Source: Blepharisma japonicum
Lineage: Eukaryota; Ciliophora; Heterotrichea; Heterotrichida; Blepharismidae
Assembly (NCBI GenBank): GCA_949751835.1
Contig: CATKHK010000126.1
Span: 1-64,000, forward strand
Length of the DNA stretch: 64,000 nt
Reading direction: 5' to 3'
The notes under the pieces were generated by a model. The model worked only from the letters and a program-made list of their open reading frames with translations, was not told the origin of the DNA and did not search any database. The position numbers and the translations under genes were made by a program. The first letter of the stretch is position 1, and every line of letters starts with the position of its first letter. This document shows positions 1 through 10,405 of the stretch, in pieces.

Positions 1-1
1 C

Positions 2-144
2 ATTGCTAAACTTCCAAATGGTGAGCTTCTGTTTCGGAGCAATTGCTATCCAGTTTCTGGGAATACTTTAATAATTGATAGCAATTATAATGTTCAATTG
101 CTTCCATCTGTGCTGAAAGATTATAATGAATTTAAGCACATATA
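2..144 (+). pseudogene. Truncated Kelch-type paralogue, 3' end only
   Basis: The frame opens at the window edge with IAKLPNGELL and runs 47 codons to a TAA. The same opening, IAKLPNGEL, lies in the intact Kelch-type gene at 5369-6430, and the following residues keep the same spacing of hydrophobic and Leu-Pro positions. In the intact gene about 210 more residues follow this point, whereas here the frame ends after about 40. It is therefore a shortened or broken duplicate whose 5' part lies outside the window. Whether it is a decayed gene or a short functional variant cannot be told from this fragment. Confidence 0.6.
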
Positions 145-2421
145 ACTGTACTGATTATATGACATAAGGACTTGTTGCTTATAAATTAAAAATGGTTCCA
201 CCATCATCTTTGAATCGAGGGATTGGCTAATAATTTAATAGCTAAGCATATGATGCTTCCAATACTTATAAAATTAAATTGAATTACCAAGACTAAATCT
301 ACGACTATTAAATCGATAAAGAAAAATAAAATACTTTGTAATAATTTGAAAACTCCAATTGCATAATTAGAGAAATTTTTGATTGTTAATTTTTCATATG
401 CATTAAAGGTGGTGAGCCTTCAATTCTCTTTACTCCGAAACTGACTCTGCAAGAGAACTTAGGGACCATAAAGAAGGAAGCATAGCATTAAGGAATGTAT
501 ATCCAGATAAATTAATCTTTTATTTTACAATGAAACTTAAATTTCCTAAATCCCCTCACTCATGAGCGTTACTTGACCATGAAAGATGCTAATCTTATAT
601 AAATTTTTCAAACCCAAACTCTTGCTAATAATTCTACCTATTCCATTATAACATAGAGTATTTTTGTTTTGGAAGTCCAGCTGTCATTTCTTGACGAATA
701 AAAACAAGAATTAAATATGAGATTAGTTGCAAAAGATATAAAAAGAGTGAATAAAATTAAAATGGTCTAAGAAGGTTCTTAATCATTTTAAATTTAGAAG
801 CAATATATTATAAATTTCTTCTAAGGGTTTTATAAATTTTGAGTTAAAATATAGCTGAATTTTTCACTTCATTGAAAAAATTTCAAGTCAAAAACTCACC
901 GAAGTTCATTAATTAATCAGAGTTAACAACTATCAAAAATCTCATTATTGAAATTTATCAAATTTCTAATGTCCAAAGACACAGCATCTAAAATAATAAC
1001 AATAAAAGAGTTCATAAAATTAGCATTAGAGCCCTGTGAAATGAACTTGAAAAATTCTATAACAGTTTTAACCCTGCAGCAATATCTGCAATTGAAATTT
1101 CTTTACTTTTAAGCTCTTCTCTATCTATATTCCATCACTAATTCTTGGAAAATATCTTTATAATAAGCTGATTTCTTGTGAGAGGTGTAGGAATTATTCT
1201 TAAATTATTTACAATTTTATTTTCTGCTTTGCTGCTATAAGGTGGATATAATAATTTGATGAAATATCACACTCCATTTTGATATAAAATTTCAATATTT
1301 ATTCAGCCCATGGCTTTTTAGATTAATGGGAATTGTGCCTGTGTAAGTGAGCATGATAGACCGATTCGAGTAAGGATGGATATTTACTACCCCATTAGAT
1401 GCTTATATTTTTTGATTCATTTATACAAAAATTCTATATAAAAATTTTTGTGATATGATGAGCGAATTTTATGAGATATAACAGATTCTTGCTTGAATCT
1501 GAATTCCTGAGCCTACAGAAAAAAACTATTTTCTGAGTTATTTACCATAAGATGAATATCTGAATGAGTTTCTATTCTACTGATTGAAATCTCATCTGTC
1601 CAATTAAAGTAGCTTCAGGTTGTGTTTGAATTTTTTGGAATTTGAAAGAGAATAAGTTCACTTGCTAATAAAAGGTGAGCTATCAGTAACTAAAAGGTGA
1701 AAAATAAAATTTTCCTTAGAAAACCTTGATTTTGATTTTGAAAGTTTAAATTGTTTGTGATGCCAAATATATAATATAGTTATGATTTCTTCTTTAAGTA
1801 TTGAAAAACTAACAGGTGAAACTTCAATATAGGATGGGATTGCTTATTTGTGATTTCATCAATTAGCCATCGATACTTATTATAAACTATATTACTTAAA
1901 TTATTAAGTTTGTGTGCTTTTTATTCGTAGAAAGTCAATATGAAATATTTTTGATAAATTTAGGATATATTTTTATAAACTTTAACACTATTTTTGAGAA
2001 GGAGAGTAAGTTGATACTGATTTATACTAAAAATAACATAGAATGTTAAAATAATTAATATATTTTTTATGATTAAAATGAAAATTTCAAAAATTCTAAT
2101 AATAAACTAAAACGAAAAAAATTGTGGATTAAACACCACATCTATTTCTTTATTAAAGCCCGCATAATACTTTGATTTTTTACAATACGTATTATTTTAT
2201 CATAAGTCTTCTGCTTAAATAGAGCTAAAATCTCAAAAATATTAAATATTTTCAATTTAAACATTATCATTATAGTCACTTATCATCTAGCTACTTTACT
2301 TATTTTAATTTGTTTTAAATTCATTAGGCATCGAAATTGCTATTTATACTTTGATTTAAAAAATAATACTATCTATACGATAGCAGAATTTTTAAGTCTA
2401 ATTATGAAAGTAATTACCTTA
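145..2421. other. Long AT-rich stretch with no supported gene
   Basis: I found no convincing coding frame on either strand, even with TGA read as Trp. TAA and TAG occur in all frames at roughly the density expected for such AT-rich DNA. Several frames between about 1200 and 2040 have low stop density, but more than one frame does so at once, which argues against coding. No tRNA-like box pair, tandem repeat or inverted repeat stood out. Confidence 0.5.
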
Positions 2422-3832
2422 TTAGGCTTGATTGAATATCAATTCAACTTCTATTGGAAGTTGACTTTCAGTAAGATCAACCGTGATAGTGCATTGCTTT
2501 GCACCTGCTAAGCAGGCATTAAGTGTCCATCCATTTGTTGAAATAGATGTAGAAGGGGTTGAGACTGTTTTAGCACTTAAAGAATCTTTGATCAAGTCAG
2601 CTGTAAGAGCACTTGCAAAGTGAAGTTCTATGTTTGGGCTGCTAAAACTAATTTGGAATCCAATGCTATCAGCTCTACAGGTATTTCCATCTTGCTTTAT
2701 AACTGTAGCGCAAGTAAAACACTGAGGACCTGGGCTGCAATTGGTGCAGGAGTCAGCGCAAGCTAAATAAAATTTACAAATACAAGATATTGTGCCTGAT
2801 CCATTGTCGTAAAGAAAGTAGCCTGCTGCACATAAAGTGCAAACATTTCCTAATAAGGGTGAGCAATCAAGACAATTAGTAAGAGAATTTGAACAACCTA
2901 ATATAAAAAATACAGTGATGATTTTTAAATGAGAATCCAGTCGAGCATAGTAAGCAGTAGAAGTTATAACTACGAAATGGCTGAATACAATTATCACACA
3001 AAGTTCCCGGAATACACTGGCATAATGTTAGAGAACTAATACAAAAGTTATTAGAATCGCATGTATCATCACTACAATCATAAGTGCAGGTGCTACTGCT
3101 CAATTTGCTAGAAGCATTGTTTTTGTCTGTCGTATATAAAGTTCTGTATTCTGTGCCTGTAAAAGAAGCAGATTTGACAATATAGGCAGCATAAAATTCT
3201 GCAGAAACTGACTTCCCGAAAAACATATAGCCGTAAGGAAGCTAGAAAGGTGAAGTCGATCCTGAAACAGAAGTGTAGGCAACTTTTCCTATTCCTGTAA
3301 TTAGAATATTTAACGTGACAACTGAAGTGCTAGTATCCTTTTTTCAATTAAATGCAATGAAGACAAACTTATCTATATAGCAATTACTCAAAGGGACTGT
3401 AAAATGAAAGTTGGTGGCTGAGTCAGCAGGCGTGCTAGCATCTTTATAAAACTTTCCATCGATAGCCCCATTTGCTGTTGAGGTAAAAACATAATGAGGC
3501 CCAGAGCTCTGTCCAAACTGAAAAATGTTGTCACTTAGAGTAGATGAAAATTTCACTGTATATACCACTGAATACTCTGTTAAACTAGATATTAGGGCGT
3601 TAAAATCGGCGTCTAAGGCCCAAGTCTCACCTTGCTTTGAAATTAAATGGCACATAGCAGCACTTGAAAGATCTTGAGATTGTGGATTTGGGTTTACATA
3701 AATTCCTGAACCACTTTTGTATTGGTTGTTGATAAAATACTCTATATGAAGCATTCAATTATCAATGAAGTTGCTTTCAGCAGCTGGTAAGAAGAAGGCA
3801 AGGATTGCAATTAGAGGTTCAATCAAACCCAT
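2422..3832 (-). CDS. Secreted Cys-rich protein, one 16-nt intron, one in-frame TAG
   Basis: The start at 3832 gives a signal peptide (MGLIEPLIAILAFFLPAAES). The frame then runs through TGA-coded Trp at codons 26 and 163. The C-terminal half is rich in paired Cys (motifs such as CDNC, CLLC, CLDC, CTLC, CTNC), like furin or growth-factor-receptor Cys-rich modules, so an extracellular or lumenal protein is likely. A 16-nt GT-AG intron (2913-2898) joins two frames within this region. Removing it leaves exactly 465 codons to the TAA at 2424-2422. One TAG (3244-3242, codon 197) interrupts the frame and no 15-16 nt intron covers it. The gene is either recently broken, making a 196-residue product, or is read through. 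Family not recognised beyond the Cys-rich layout; no membrane anchor is seen at the C-terminus. Confidence 0.62.
2898..2913 (-). other. 16-nt GT-AG intron
   Basis: On the minus strand the sequence is GTATTTTTTATATTAG. Upstream it follows a Cys-rich frame ending in NHH, and downstream it resumes a second Cys-rich frame beginning CSNSLTNC. Without excision the upstream frame soon reaches TAA. Its size fits the 15-16 nt introns known from Blepharisma. Confidence 0.8.
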
Positions 3833-4619
3833 ATTTATAAAGGATTTTTTTCAACTCAAATATTAGCTTGACGAAAAAATGGTGAAGCTAATTTAGCTAA
3901 AAATTCAAAAACCTTAATAAACTAGCTATCACCAAAAGGTTCTGCTAGCAATAAATATATAAAATTTTAAAATTATAAGCCTCAAAAAGCTTAAACTTTT
4001 CTCGACTATCGTAAAAAATTCTTGAGTCTTCAACAATTAACTCCTTTTGAAGTTTCCAGCTTAATCTCCTAAATAATCTAAAAGTTTAAAAATGCAAGCT
4101 GGCTTTCTCAGTCACTTCTTTATTTATTATAATTTAATGATCCATTTTAAGCACTTACAAAATAGGAAATTTTTTTCTCTTTGAAAGTTTAAAAGTTAGA
4201 AAGCTCCAAGTTTACTATAAAGAATGAGCATTAGGACTAAAAACTCAATAGATAAGCCTATTTCGCGAAGAAGTGCTAAAAAATATGCTCATATTAAGAA
4301 AGAAAAGATGTTTATTTATCCCTAGTGATTGAGTTTGTTATTTATTCATCATCAGACGTTAGAAGTTTTTTCGTCAATAAATGCTAAGACGAGAGCATTC
4401 AAGGAGCACAATAAATATTTAAACGCAATTTTTTTATAGCAAGTCTTGAGATTATTGCCTCTCCATGGAAAGAAAAGGCTGGATGTGTAAAATTTAGCTT
4501 CAGCAATTCATTATTTTTTAGTAAAGTGACAAATTTTATTTGGAAAGAGAATCCTAAACAATAATAATACTTAACATTTATTTCTAATTACTCCTCTTCT
4601 ATTAGTCACATTTTCATTT
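3833..4619. other. AT-rich spacer, nothing recognised
   Basis: This lies upstream of the Cys-rich gene start. It is AT-rich with frequent stops in all frames. It presumably holds that gene's promoter, but I see no identifiable element. Confidence 0.4.
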
Positions 4620-5307
4620 GTTGCCTAGGGCAAAAAATGGTCTATACCTCTGTGCTTCTATGATCCGTGTCTCCTAGAAGGCTCAGTGTGAGTTTTTTCA
4701 ATATGGTTGGTCTTTTTACTATATCCTTGAAATGTACAGTAGTAAATTCTGAATTATTTTCCGAAATAAAGAGTGCTAGGATAATTTTTGTTGAGCTGAA
4801 GAAATGAAGCAACCCAAGTAATTATTTCCAGCAAATTTCCTCTCTGGATTATGAATTTACGTCTACAAGATCAGAATAAGCAGATGACTTCTCCTGCTAG
4901 ATGAGCTGAAGCCCCAAAGCAGTCTCACACTGATACTCTTCATGACCTTCTGTTCCATCTTCGGCATCATCCCAAGGCTTGATTTTATCAGGCAATATCC
5001 TGTATGCTGCCTTGTGAGACTCTGTGTGGTCCCACCATCTTTCTATTTCAACTTTACAAGTTATGCTTTCAGCAATTCCTTCTGCATCATCTATAAATTC
5101 ACTTCATTACTCCAGCCTATACTACATCCACGCATTTAGAGCCCAAAGTGTGCAATTATTTCGCTTTCAAGTATCTCCCAAGTTTGGTTTCAAGACTATG
5201 ATTTGCTGCTTTCCCATACCTCCTAATAATGAATTATACATTAAGTGTTTCTGGATAATAAAACAAAAAGAGCTACCATAAGATTCATTAAATGTTAAAA
5301 TAAAAAT
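4620..5307 (-). pseudogene. Decayed or multi-exon minus-strand gene, family unknown
   Basis: Three protein-like blocks lie on the minus strand. From 5307 to about 5127 the frame is open and includes MYNSLLGGMGKQQIIVLKPN. In the same frame, after a TAG and a TAA, comes an acidic Trp-rich block (VEIERWWDHTESHK, KIKPWDDAEDGTEG) ending at a TAG at 4899-4897, then about 16 more open codons to 4850. A third block in another frame (about 4800-4630) contains FKDIVKRPTILKKLTLSLLG. A 24-nt GT-AG segment (5125-5102) holds both internal stops of the first join and would keep frame, but it is longer than the other introns here. Composition is clearly coding-like and less AT-rich than the flanks. I read it as a pseudogene or an intron-containing gene I cannot resolve; no function is assigned. 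Confidence 0.4.
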
Positions 5308-5368
5308 CTATAATTTACTGAATAATTTTATAAAACTAAAAATTAATGAAATTGCTGATAAATTGTAT

Positions 5369-6430
5369 ATGGACTTCAAAAGCCATAACCATGCCAATTT
5401 GCTTCTTAATTCTGTTATGCATAGCAACATACTTGAGGTAAACCAAGCCCAAAGTGATTCCAGCCAAAATACTATTAATCAGCCTATAACTCTGCAAGAA
5501 TTAAAAATCAAGAGGTCTAAGATTTTACAGATGACCAATAACGACCAGCAAATAGAGAAGGAGTTTAGAAGAATTTGCACGGTGTACTTAAATCAAAATT
5601 CAGGTTATGACTCAGAACTAAGACGAGCTTATCAGGAATATCTCAATGCTTACCATCAACTTGCATCTCTTTATGTTATTCATGATGACTCACATATCTG
5701 TACTTATTTTTATGTTTACGACACCGAATATGAAGAAGAAAAAGTAAAAATCTTAACGATTTATGATAAATTGAACTGTTGAGCCTGCATTGCTAAACTT
5801 CCAAATGGAGAGCTATTTTGTTTTGGCCTAGATAGCCCATTTTGTGGGCTTGCTGTAGTTGTTAGTAGTAGTTTTATAGCTCGAGACTTACCATCTGGAA
5901 CACCCTGCTATAATTCGTCAGCTATCTATTTCAATAAAAGTGTTTATTGCTTTGGAGGACAAGATGATAATTTTCAGCTTCTGACTCTTTCAGAAAGATT
6001 TGATTTAGAAAAAAACCTTTGGTTTAGCCTAGCTCCATTGCCAGAAGCTTGTGTTAGTTGTACAAGTGTAGTATTTAATGGGGATATTTTAATATCGGGG
6101 GTTAATAATAGAAATATTTTCATTTATTCAGTTGAGATTGACTCTTTTTCAAGAATTTCTTATGATTTTGCAAATGATAAAAAAAAGATATTGATAAATG
6201 CTGGAGAGAGACTTTATTTGATTGAATGTAAACAAGGGGTAATCTATGAAAGCGAATTTAGAGATAAGTATTTTTGGAGGAGAGTTGCAGATTCGATCAT
6301 TAGTGTTAATCCTTACCAAGTTTATTGCTCCTATAATAAAAGAGGATTCTATATATCAACCCAATATTTTAATACCTGGCATTATTATAAATTTGATTTA
6401 GATCAAAAAGCTTTGATCAATTTAGCATAA
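5369..6430 (+). CDS. Kelch-repeat-like protein, 353 residues
   Basis: The ATG at 5369 opens a frame that passes one TGA (5780-5782, read as Trp) and ends at TAA 6428-6430. The N-terminal 120 residues are charged and probably helical. The C-terminal part has Kelch-like blades: paired aromatic and Gly motifs (GELFCFG, VYCFGGQDD), then SERFDLEKNLWFSLAPLP with the usual W and LP spacing, and GDILISG. Kelch propellers usually bind proteins; no catalytic motif is seen. A truncated relative lies at the left edge of the window, so this is one of a family. Only about 60 bp separate its start from the open frame of the decayed minus-strand gene. Confidence 0.8.
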
Positions 6431-6554
6431 TTTGAGCATGATTGACGATTAAGATCTAATATCTTCTTTTTAGATAAACATTCATTATAATTCATTATTA
6501 GAATAATTTTATCGGTCGCATTAATTATTATTCCTTAATGCTCCTAATTTAAGA

Positions 6555-6807
6555 TTATAAGCTCCCTCAGGTCCCATGGGCCCTTTCTTCTCTCTCCTCA
6601 GTCCTGCTTGCTATCTTTTTTGCGTAGTAGCTTCTCCCGATTTCAGACTTGCACTCTAACTTGGAGTAGAAGTGGACTGGGCGACCGCACTGCGCGCATT
6701 CAGCATGGGTTTCACTCAGATAATTTGAAAAACGAATCTTTTTCTGTCTATTCACTTACCAGAGATGAGATTCGATTTTTCAGGAAAGAGGGTTCTTCTA
6801 TAGCTCT
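6555..6807 (-). CDS. Possible small spliced ORF with CxxC motif, incomplete
   Basis: The frame is open from 6807 to 6760, then a 16-nt GT-AG segment (6759-6744, GTAAGTGAATAGACAG) can be removed, and it continues to TAA at 6557-6555 with one TGA. Residues include ECAQCGRPVHFY and a basic, charged C-terminus. The intron-like segment contains a TAG and matches the intron size of this genome. There is no ATG in the upstream piece, so the 5' end is missing or lies in a further exon. A second frame of the same strand is also open if TGA is Trp, which weakens the case. The patch is notably less AT-rich than the DNA around it. It could be a gene remnant. Confidence 0.27.
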
Positions 6808-7348
6808 TTAAGTGAACGAAGAAATATATATAATGATAATAAGAATCGAAATAATGCCAAATAGCAAAAGACGCTGAGTGAGATACTCAAAAAATTGAAA
6901 TTTTTCACATAGCATCAGCTAAAACTAGTCTTGCTTAAGACGCCCTGGCTCTTCAGACAGACTCAAGCTATTTTAATAAAATATTTAAATAAAGAAATGC
7001 AGCTCATTTTACCCTCGACTTAAGACATATTTTTGCATTTGGTTTTATTAACACTAACTTTAGCTGGGAAAGCTATTCTCGATATCAAATAATTAACTCA
7101 AATTCATTTTATTATATGAAGCTTTAATATAAAAAATTAATCTAATGAGTAAAAGAAATTTATTTTCATAGCATATATCTTATAGAGAACTTAAGAGCTT
7201 TATAATAAGAAGTTTAATTTAATTTCAAAAATATTTAAAATAATATGAATAATGATTAGAATTACAAATAACAGCTTTTAATACATTTTTCAATAAATTC
7301 ATTTGATTCTTATAAAGATAATTATAAAATCTCATATATTTATCATAA
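6808..7348. other. AT-rich spacer before the TFIIF beta gene
   Basis: No frame or repeat was recognised. Very AT-rich sequence leads up to the ATG at 7349 and presumably contains its promoter. Confidence 0.4.
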
Positions 7349-8098
7349 ATGGAGATTGTATCAAAAGAGACAAACAAAGTAATGCTCTTAAAGCTACCTG
7401 ATTATCTTTACCAAACATTTCTAAGCAACTCTGATTTGGCAGCAAGTATCAAATTTGATCCTAAAACTTATCAGCTTGAAGTCGATCTTCCAAAATCAGT
7501 CGAAAGCTCTTCATATGGAGTCTTAACTTTTAAATCAAAAATCGAGCCAATAGATGAAGGCGATTTATCTGTCTTTACAGTTGACCAGCAAAGAAAAGCT
7601 ACATTAAAATCCCAAGTAGCTTACAAAGGAAACCTACTGCCTGAAAGGAATGAGCATTATATTAAATTAATCCAAAAACAAAGCGAACAAGTTAGCGATT
7701 TTAGCATTACAACTGCAGAGCCAAGGCGAGATGACAATAAAATTCAGCCGAGAATTTTTAGTTTGCATGAGGATCACAAGTACTTTGTGATGGCCAATCC
7801 AGAGCAAGCAAGAGAATCCAGTATCAGAAAAATGCATAAAGAAAAAAGAGTTAGAGAAGACCCAGAAAAAGTCAAAGCGATGCTGTTTGATTTATTTTCA
7901 ACGCAAAGATTTTGGAAATTAAAAACCTTGGCTGAGCATACTAGTCAGCCTGAATCATATTTAGCCGACATACTTAGGGAAATTGGGGAAAAGGGACCAC
8001 CTGGGCAGTATAAGAGCCAATGGCAGCTTAAAAGTGAATTTAGAGGGGCAGATGAAGGTGAGGAGGGTGGACCAACAAAAAAACCAAAAATAGTTTAG
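7349..8098 (+). CDS. GTF2F2: Transcription initiation factor IIF subunit beta (RAP30)
   Basis: This 249-residue protein matches the usual size of the small TFIIF subunit, which joins RNA polymerase II to the pre-initiation complex in the nucleus. The N-terminal half is the beta-rich dimerisation region (LKLPDYL, GVLTFKS). A basic linker (KMHKEKRVREDPEKVK) leads to the winged-helix domain, with AMLFDLFSTQRFWKLKTL and the family signature QPESYLADILREI. A C-terminal WQLKSEFRG follows, matching the WELKPEYR region of other RAP30 proteins. The tail ends in a basic KKPKIV. The gene needs no intron or TGA codon, ends in TAG, and faces ODR4 tail to tail across about 210 bp. Confidence 0.92.
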   Translation: MEIVSKETNKVMLLKLPDYLYQTFLSNSDLAASIKFDPKTYQLEVDLPKSVESSSYGVLTFKSKIEPIDEGDLSVFTVDQQRKATLKSQVAYKGNLLPERNEHYIKLIQKQSEQVSDFSITTAEPRRDDNKIQPRIFSLHEDHKYFVMANPEQARESSIRKMHKEKRVREDPEKVKAMLFDLFSTQRFWKLKTLAEHTSQPESYLADILREIGEKGPPGQYKSQWQLKSEFRGADEGEEGGPTKKPKIV

Positions 8099-8312
8099 AT
8101 AAAGATAGCATAATTGCTCATATAAAATTTAGAATTCGAGACAATTTAAAAATAATTTATCTGAATTTTTTAAATAAATATCAAAAGGCCTATATAAAGA
8201 AAACTAAATTTAGCAATCATAAAAATTATCAATACTTTTAATACGAATTGCTAATCATAAATTTAGAGTATTAATTACAATTCCAAAGTATAAAGGATTA
8301 TAATTTCGTTAA

Positions 8313-9470
8313 TTAATAGATAAAATAGGCTATTATGATTGCAATAATAATTGGAATCGCCAAAATAATTATGCCGATATTTGGTTTTTGTTGAGTCTGC
8401 TGGACTATTGGAATTACTTTCGAGTTAAACTGTGGAATTTCTTCAACTTCTTCTCCATTTTCGGGATTTGTGCCTAAAAGATAATTAAGTCTTTCTTTGG
8501 AATCAGCAATACTTTCGTCTGAGCAAATCATATCAGTTATGGCCATACCATTCTCGAAACTGAAGTAAATCCTTCTTGGCAGAGCGTATTCAAAAGACTC
8601 TGCTATTTTTTTGCACAGATCTTTAGTAGGCCATGATGTTTTCTCACTCAATAGGTCATATCTTATTCTCATGCTACTAATTAAATCCTCCTTGATTCAT
8701 TCTGCAACTCTTGGGGTGATTTTAGAGTTTTCTTGGCAAAGTCCAAAACATTCTACAAGTCCACTTAGTCTGACGGCTTTGGTTATGTCCCTTACATTTC
8801 CATGTTTTAACGATTTTGAGAAAATTTCACAGCTTTCCCCATTAGTTTTGACTGAAAAAGTTTCAGCCATTTTGGTTCAATTTGTTATTAGATCTTTTAT
8901 ATCATTCAATGGGTTGTCAGTAAGTTCTTTTTCAGCATAGAATCTTACTTTAGCCCTAACTGTTTTTAATTTTGGCAGTTGAGCAATCTCTGTCTTCATT
9001 ACATTGATTTTGAAATTTTTGGTATCAACTAATTTACAGATCTTTTCTCCAGAATTTCTTTGTAAATGCAAATGAAGTAGTTGAGCTGACTTGGAAGATT
9101 CATCATTCCTAAGAGATGCAAACAAATTATTAACTTCTTTAACTGCTGGGCTTACTAGTTTAGTGTTAAAGAATTCTTTGTCCTCAGAAACAGTTAAAAG
9201 CCCAATAATTGAAATTCCTCCAGGGAGGAGTCGTGATACTTGCCTTGCATGCTCCAAAATTCAATCTTTGTATTTTCCTTCTTCCGATTCTATATTAGAA
9301 TTCAGCAGTGGAACAATGGGCAATGAATAATCAACCTTTGCAATTGGAGTCTTTGCAAGATGATATCCATAAGCAATTTCTTCATCAATCTGCCCTATGA
9401 TAAGCCCAGTAAAATTTGTTTCGCAGTTTTGGATTAGCTGATATTCAGGACTAATACAAAACTTCATCAT
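8313..9470 (-). CDS. ODR4: ODR4 homologue, tail-anchored ER protein
   Basis: Three TGA codons (9263-9261, 8879-8877, 8699-8697) are read as Trp, giving 385 residues. The family hallmark WILEHARQVSRLLPGG is present, with its Trp encoded by TGA, preceded by TGLIIGQ and followed by GISIIGLLTVSED. A single hydrophobic helix (IGIIILAIPIIIAIIIAYFI) closes the protein, as in ODR4 proteins, which assist receptor trafficking and have been linked to UFM1 processing at the ER. The first usable ATG is at 9470, with another directly after it. That is only 13 bp downstream of the TAA of the coiled-coil gene on the same strand. A role in placing the nearby receptor proteins is possible but purely inferential. 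Confidence 0.88.
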
Positions 9471-9483
9471 ATTAATGGAATTA

Positions 9484-10368
9484 TTATTTAAGATTGCCAA
9501 TATTCAAAGTAATTGCTCTCTTTTTGATTAATTTTTGGGGACTGTCTCCCATGCCGTCGTCATCACTAATCATAGCCATCTCATCTCCAGCTTCTATCAG
9601 CCCTGACATTTCTTTGATAAACCCATCCACATTATTTTCAATTACTTCAAGCTTGTCTCTTAAATTTTGGTTTTCTCTTTCCAGCTCTCTAAGGACTAGC
9701 TCATTTTTAGATTTCTCAATTTTCTGCTCTGGGACTGCAGCTTTTAGCTCAGCGATGGCTTCCTTATACTTTTTTTCCCTAGCCAATTGAGAGGTTATTT
9801 GTTTTTCCAGTTCACACTGCTTGCTTATCAACTGAGAAACCATTCTATTCATCTGTGCAAGCTTAGTTTGATGGGCTTCTTCTTGGCGAATTTTATTTGT
9901 TTCCAGCTTCAATAATTGAGATTTTGCTTTTGAATTCAGAGCCCATTCAAAGAACACCTTTCTCTTTATAAAAGTTCTGGAGTTCCTGTATTGGTTTATC
10001 AGCAAAACAATTTTATTTTTTATTTTTCCTTTAATTTCATTTTTCTTCAATTTTTCTGCTGCATAAGCACTATTGACCCTCGCCTTCCATTTCATAAACC
10101 CTCCCAGCAAGGTTCCTTTCTTGGCTTTTTTAAGAGTCCTTGAGATTTGCACAATTAAAGTCAACAGCATATGGCCGGCAAAAGTTTGGGTATTCTTTTT
10201 GAATTCTTCTTGTTTCCCTTTATTTGGCTTAGTTTTAGGTGTGGCAGACAATGCAAAAGGGGAAGACTGGAAATTTTCTACTGGGGTAGCTGGCTTTTGC
10301 TCTTTATCTGGAGAAGTAGAGCCTGCCATAAATAATTCGTCGTCAATAAACATTGGGCTTTCAGACAT
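9484..10368 (-). CDS. Coiled-coil protein with Sfi1-like helical repeats
   Basis: The protein has 294 residues. Its N-terminal 60 residues are acidic then Ser/Pro rich. Residues about 65-150 are basic helices with aromatic-Trp motifs spaced along them (GGFMKWKAR, KVFFEWALN), reminiscent of the Sfi1 repeats that bind centrin at basal bodies. From about 160 to 250 comes a strong coiled coil (QKIEKSKNELVLRELERENQ), then an acidic patch (ISDDDGMGDS) and a basic end. A cytoskeletal or basal-body role fits a ciliate but is inference. The frame has no TGA and ends in a double TAA just before the ODR4 gene. Confidence 0.75.
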   Translation of the reverse strand: MSESPMFIDDELFMAGSTSPDKEQKPATPVENFQSSPFALSATPKTKPNKGKQEEFKKNTQTFAGHMLLTLIVQISRTLKKAKKGTLLGGFMKWKARVNSAYAAEKLKKNEIKGKIKNKIVLLINQYRNSRTFIKRKVFFEWALNSKAKSQLLKLETNKIRQEEAHQTKLAQMNRMVSQLISKQCELEKQITSQLAREKKYKEAIAELKAAVPEQKIEKSKNELVLRELERENQNLRDKLEVIENNVDGFIKEMSGLIEAGDEMAMISDDDGMGDSPQKLIKKRAITLNIGNLK

Positions 10369-10405
10369 TTCTTTGAATTTATATTAAGAAACTATTTATT
10401 CCAAT

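Noticed and set aside
1335-1380. tRNA-like GATTCGA loop
   Set aside because: No matching A box or acceptor stem could be paired around it.
1200-2040. A plus-strand frame that reads like protein if TAA and TAG are both taken as Gln and TGA as Trp
   Set aside because: Stop density (about 11 in 275 codons) is not clearly below chance for this base composition, a second frame is equally open, and TAA and TAG are true terminators elsewhere in the window.
4942-5281. Plus-strand frames of 65 and 85 residues
   Set aside because: The opposite strand has the more protein-like composition (acidic, Trp-rich) and these are rich in Ser, Ile and Phe as antisense shadows.
8611-9790. Several plus-strand frames of 80-110 residues
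   Set aside because: They are antisense to the ODR4 and Sfi1-like genes, which have recognisable family motifs on the minus strand.
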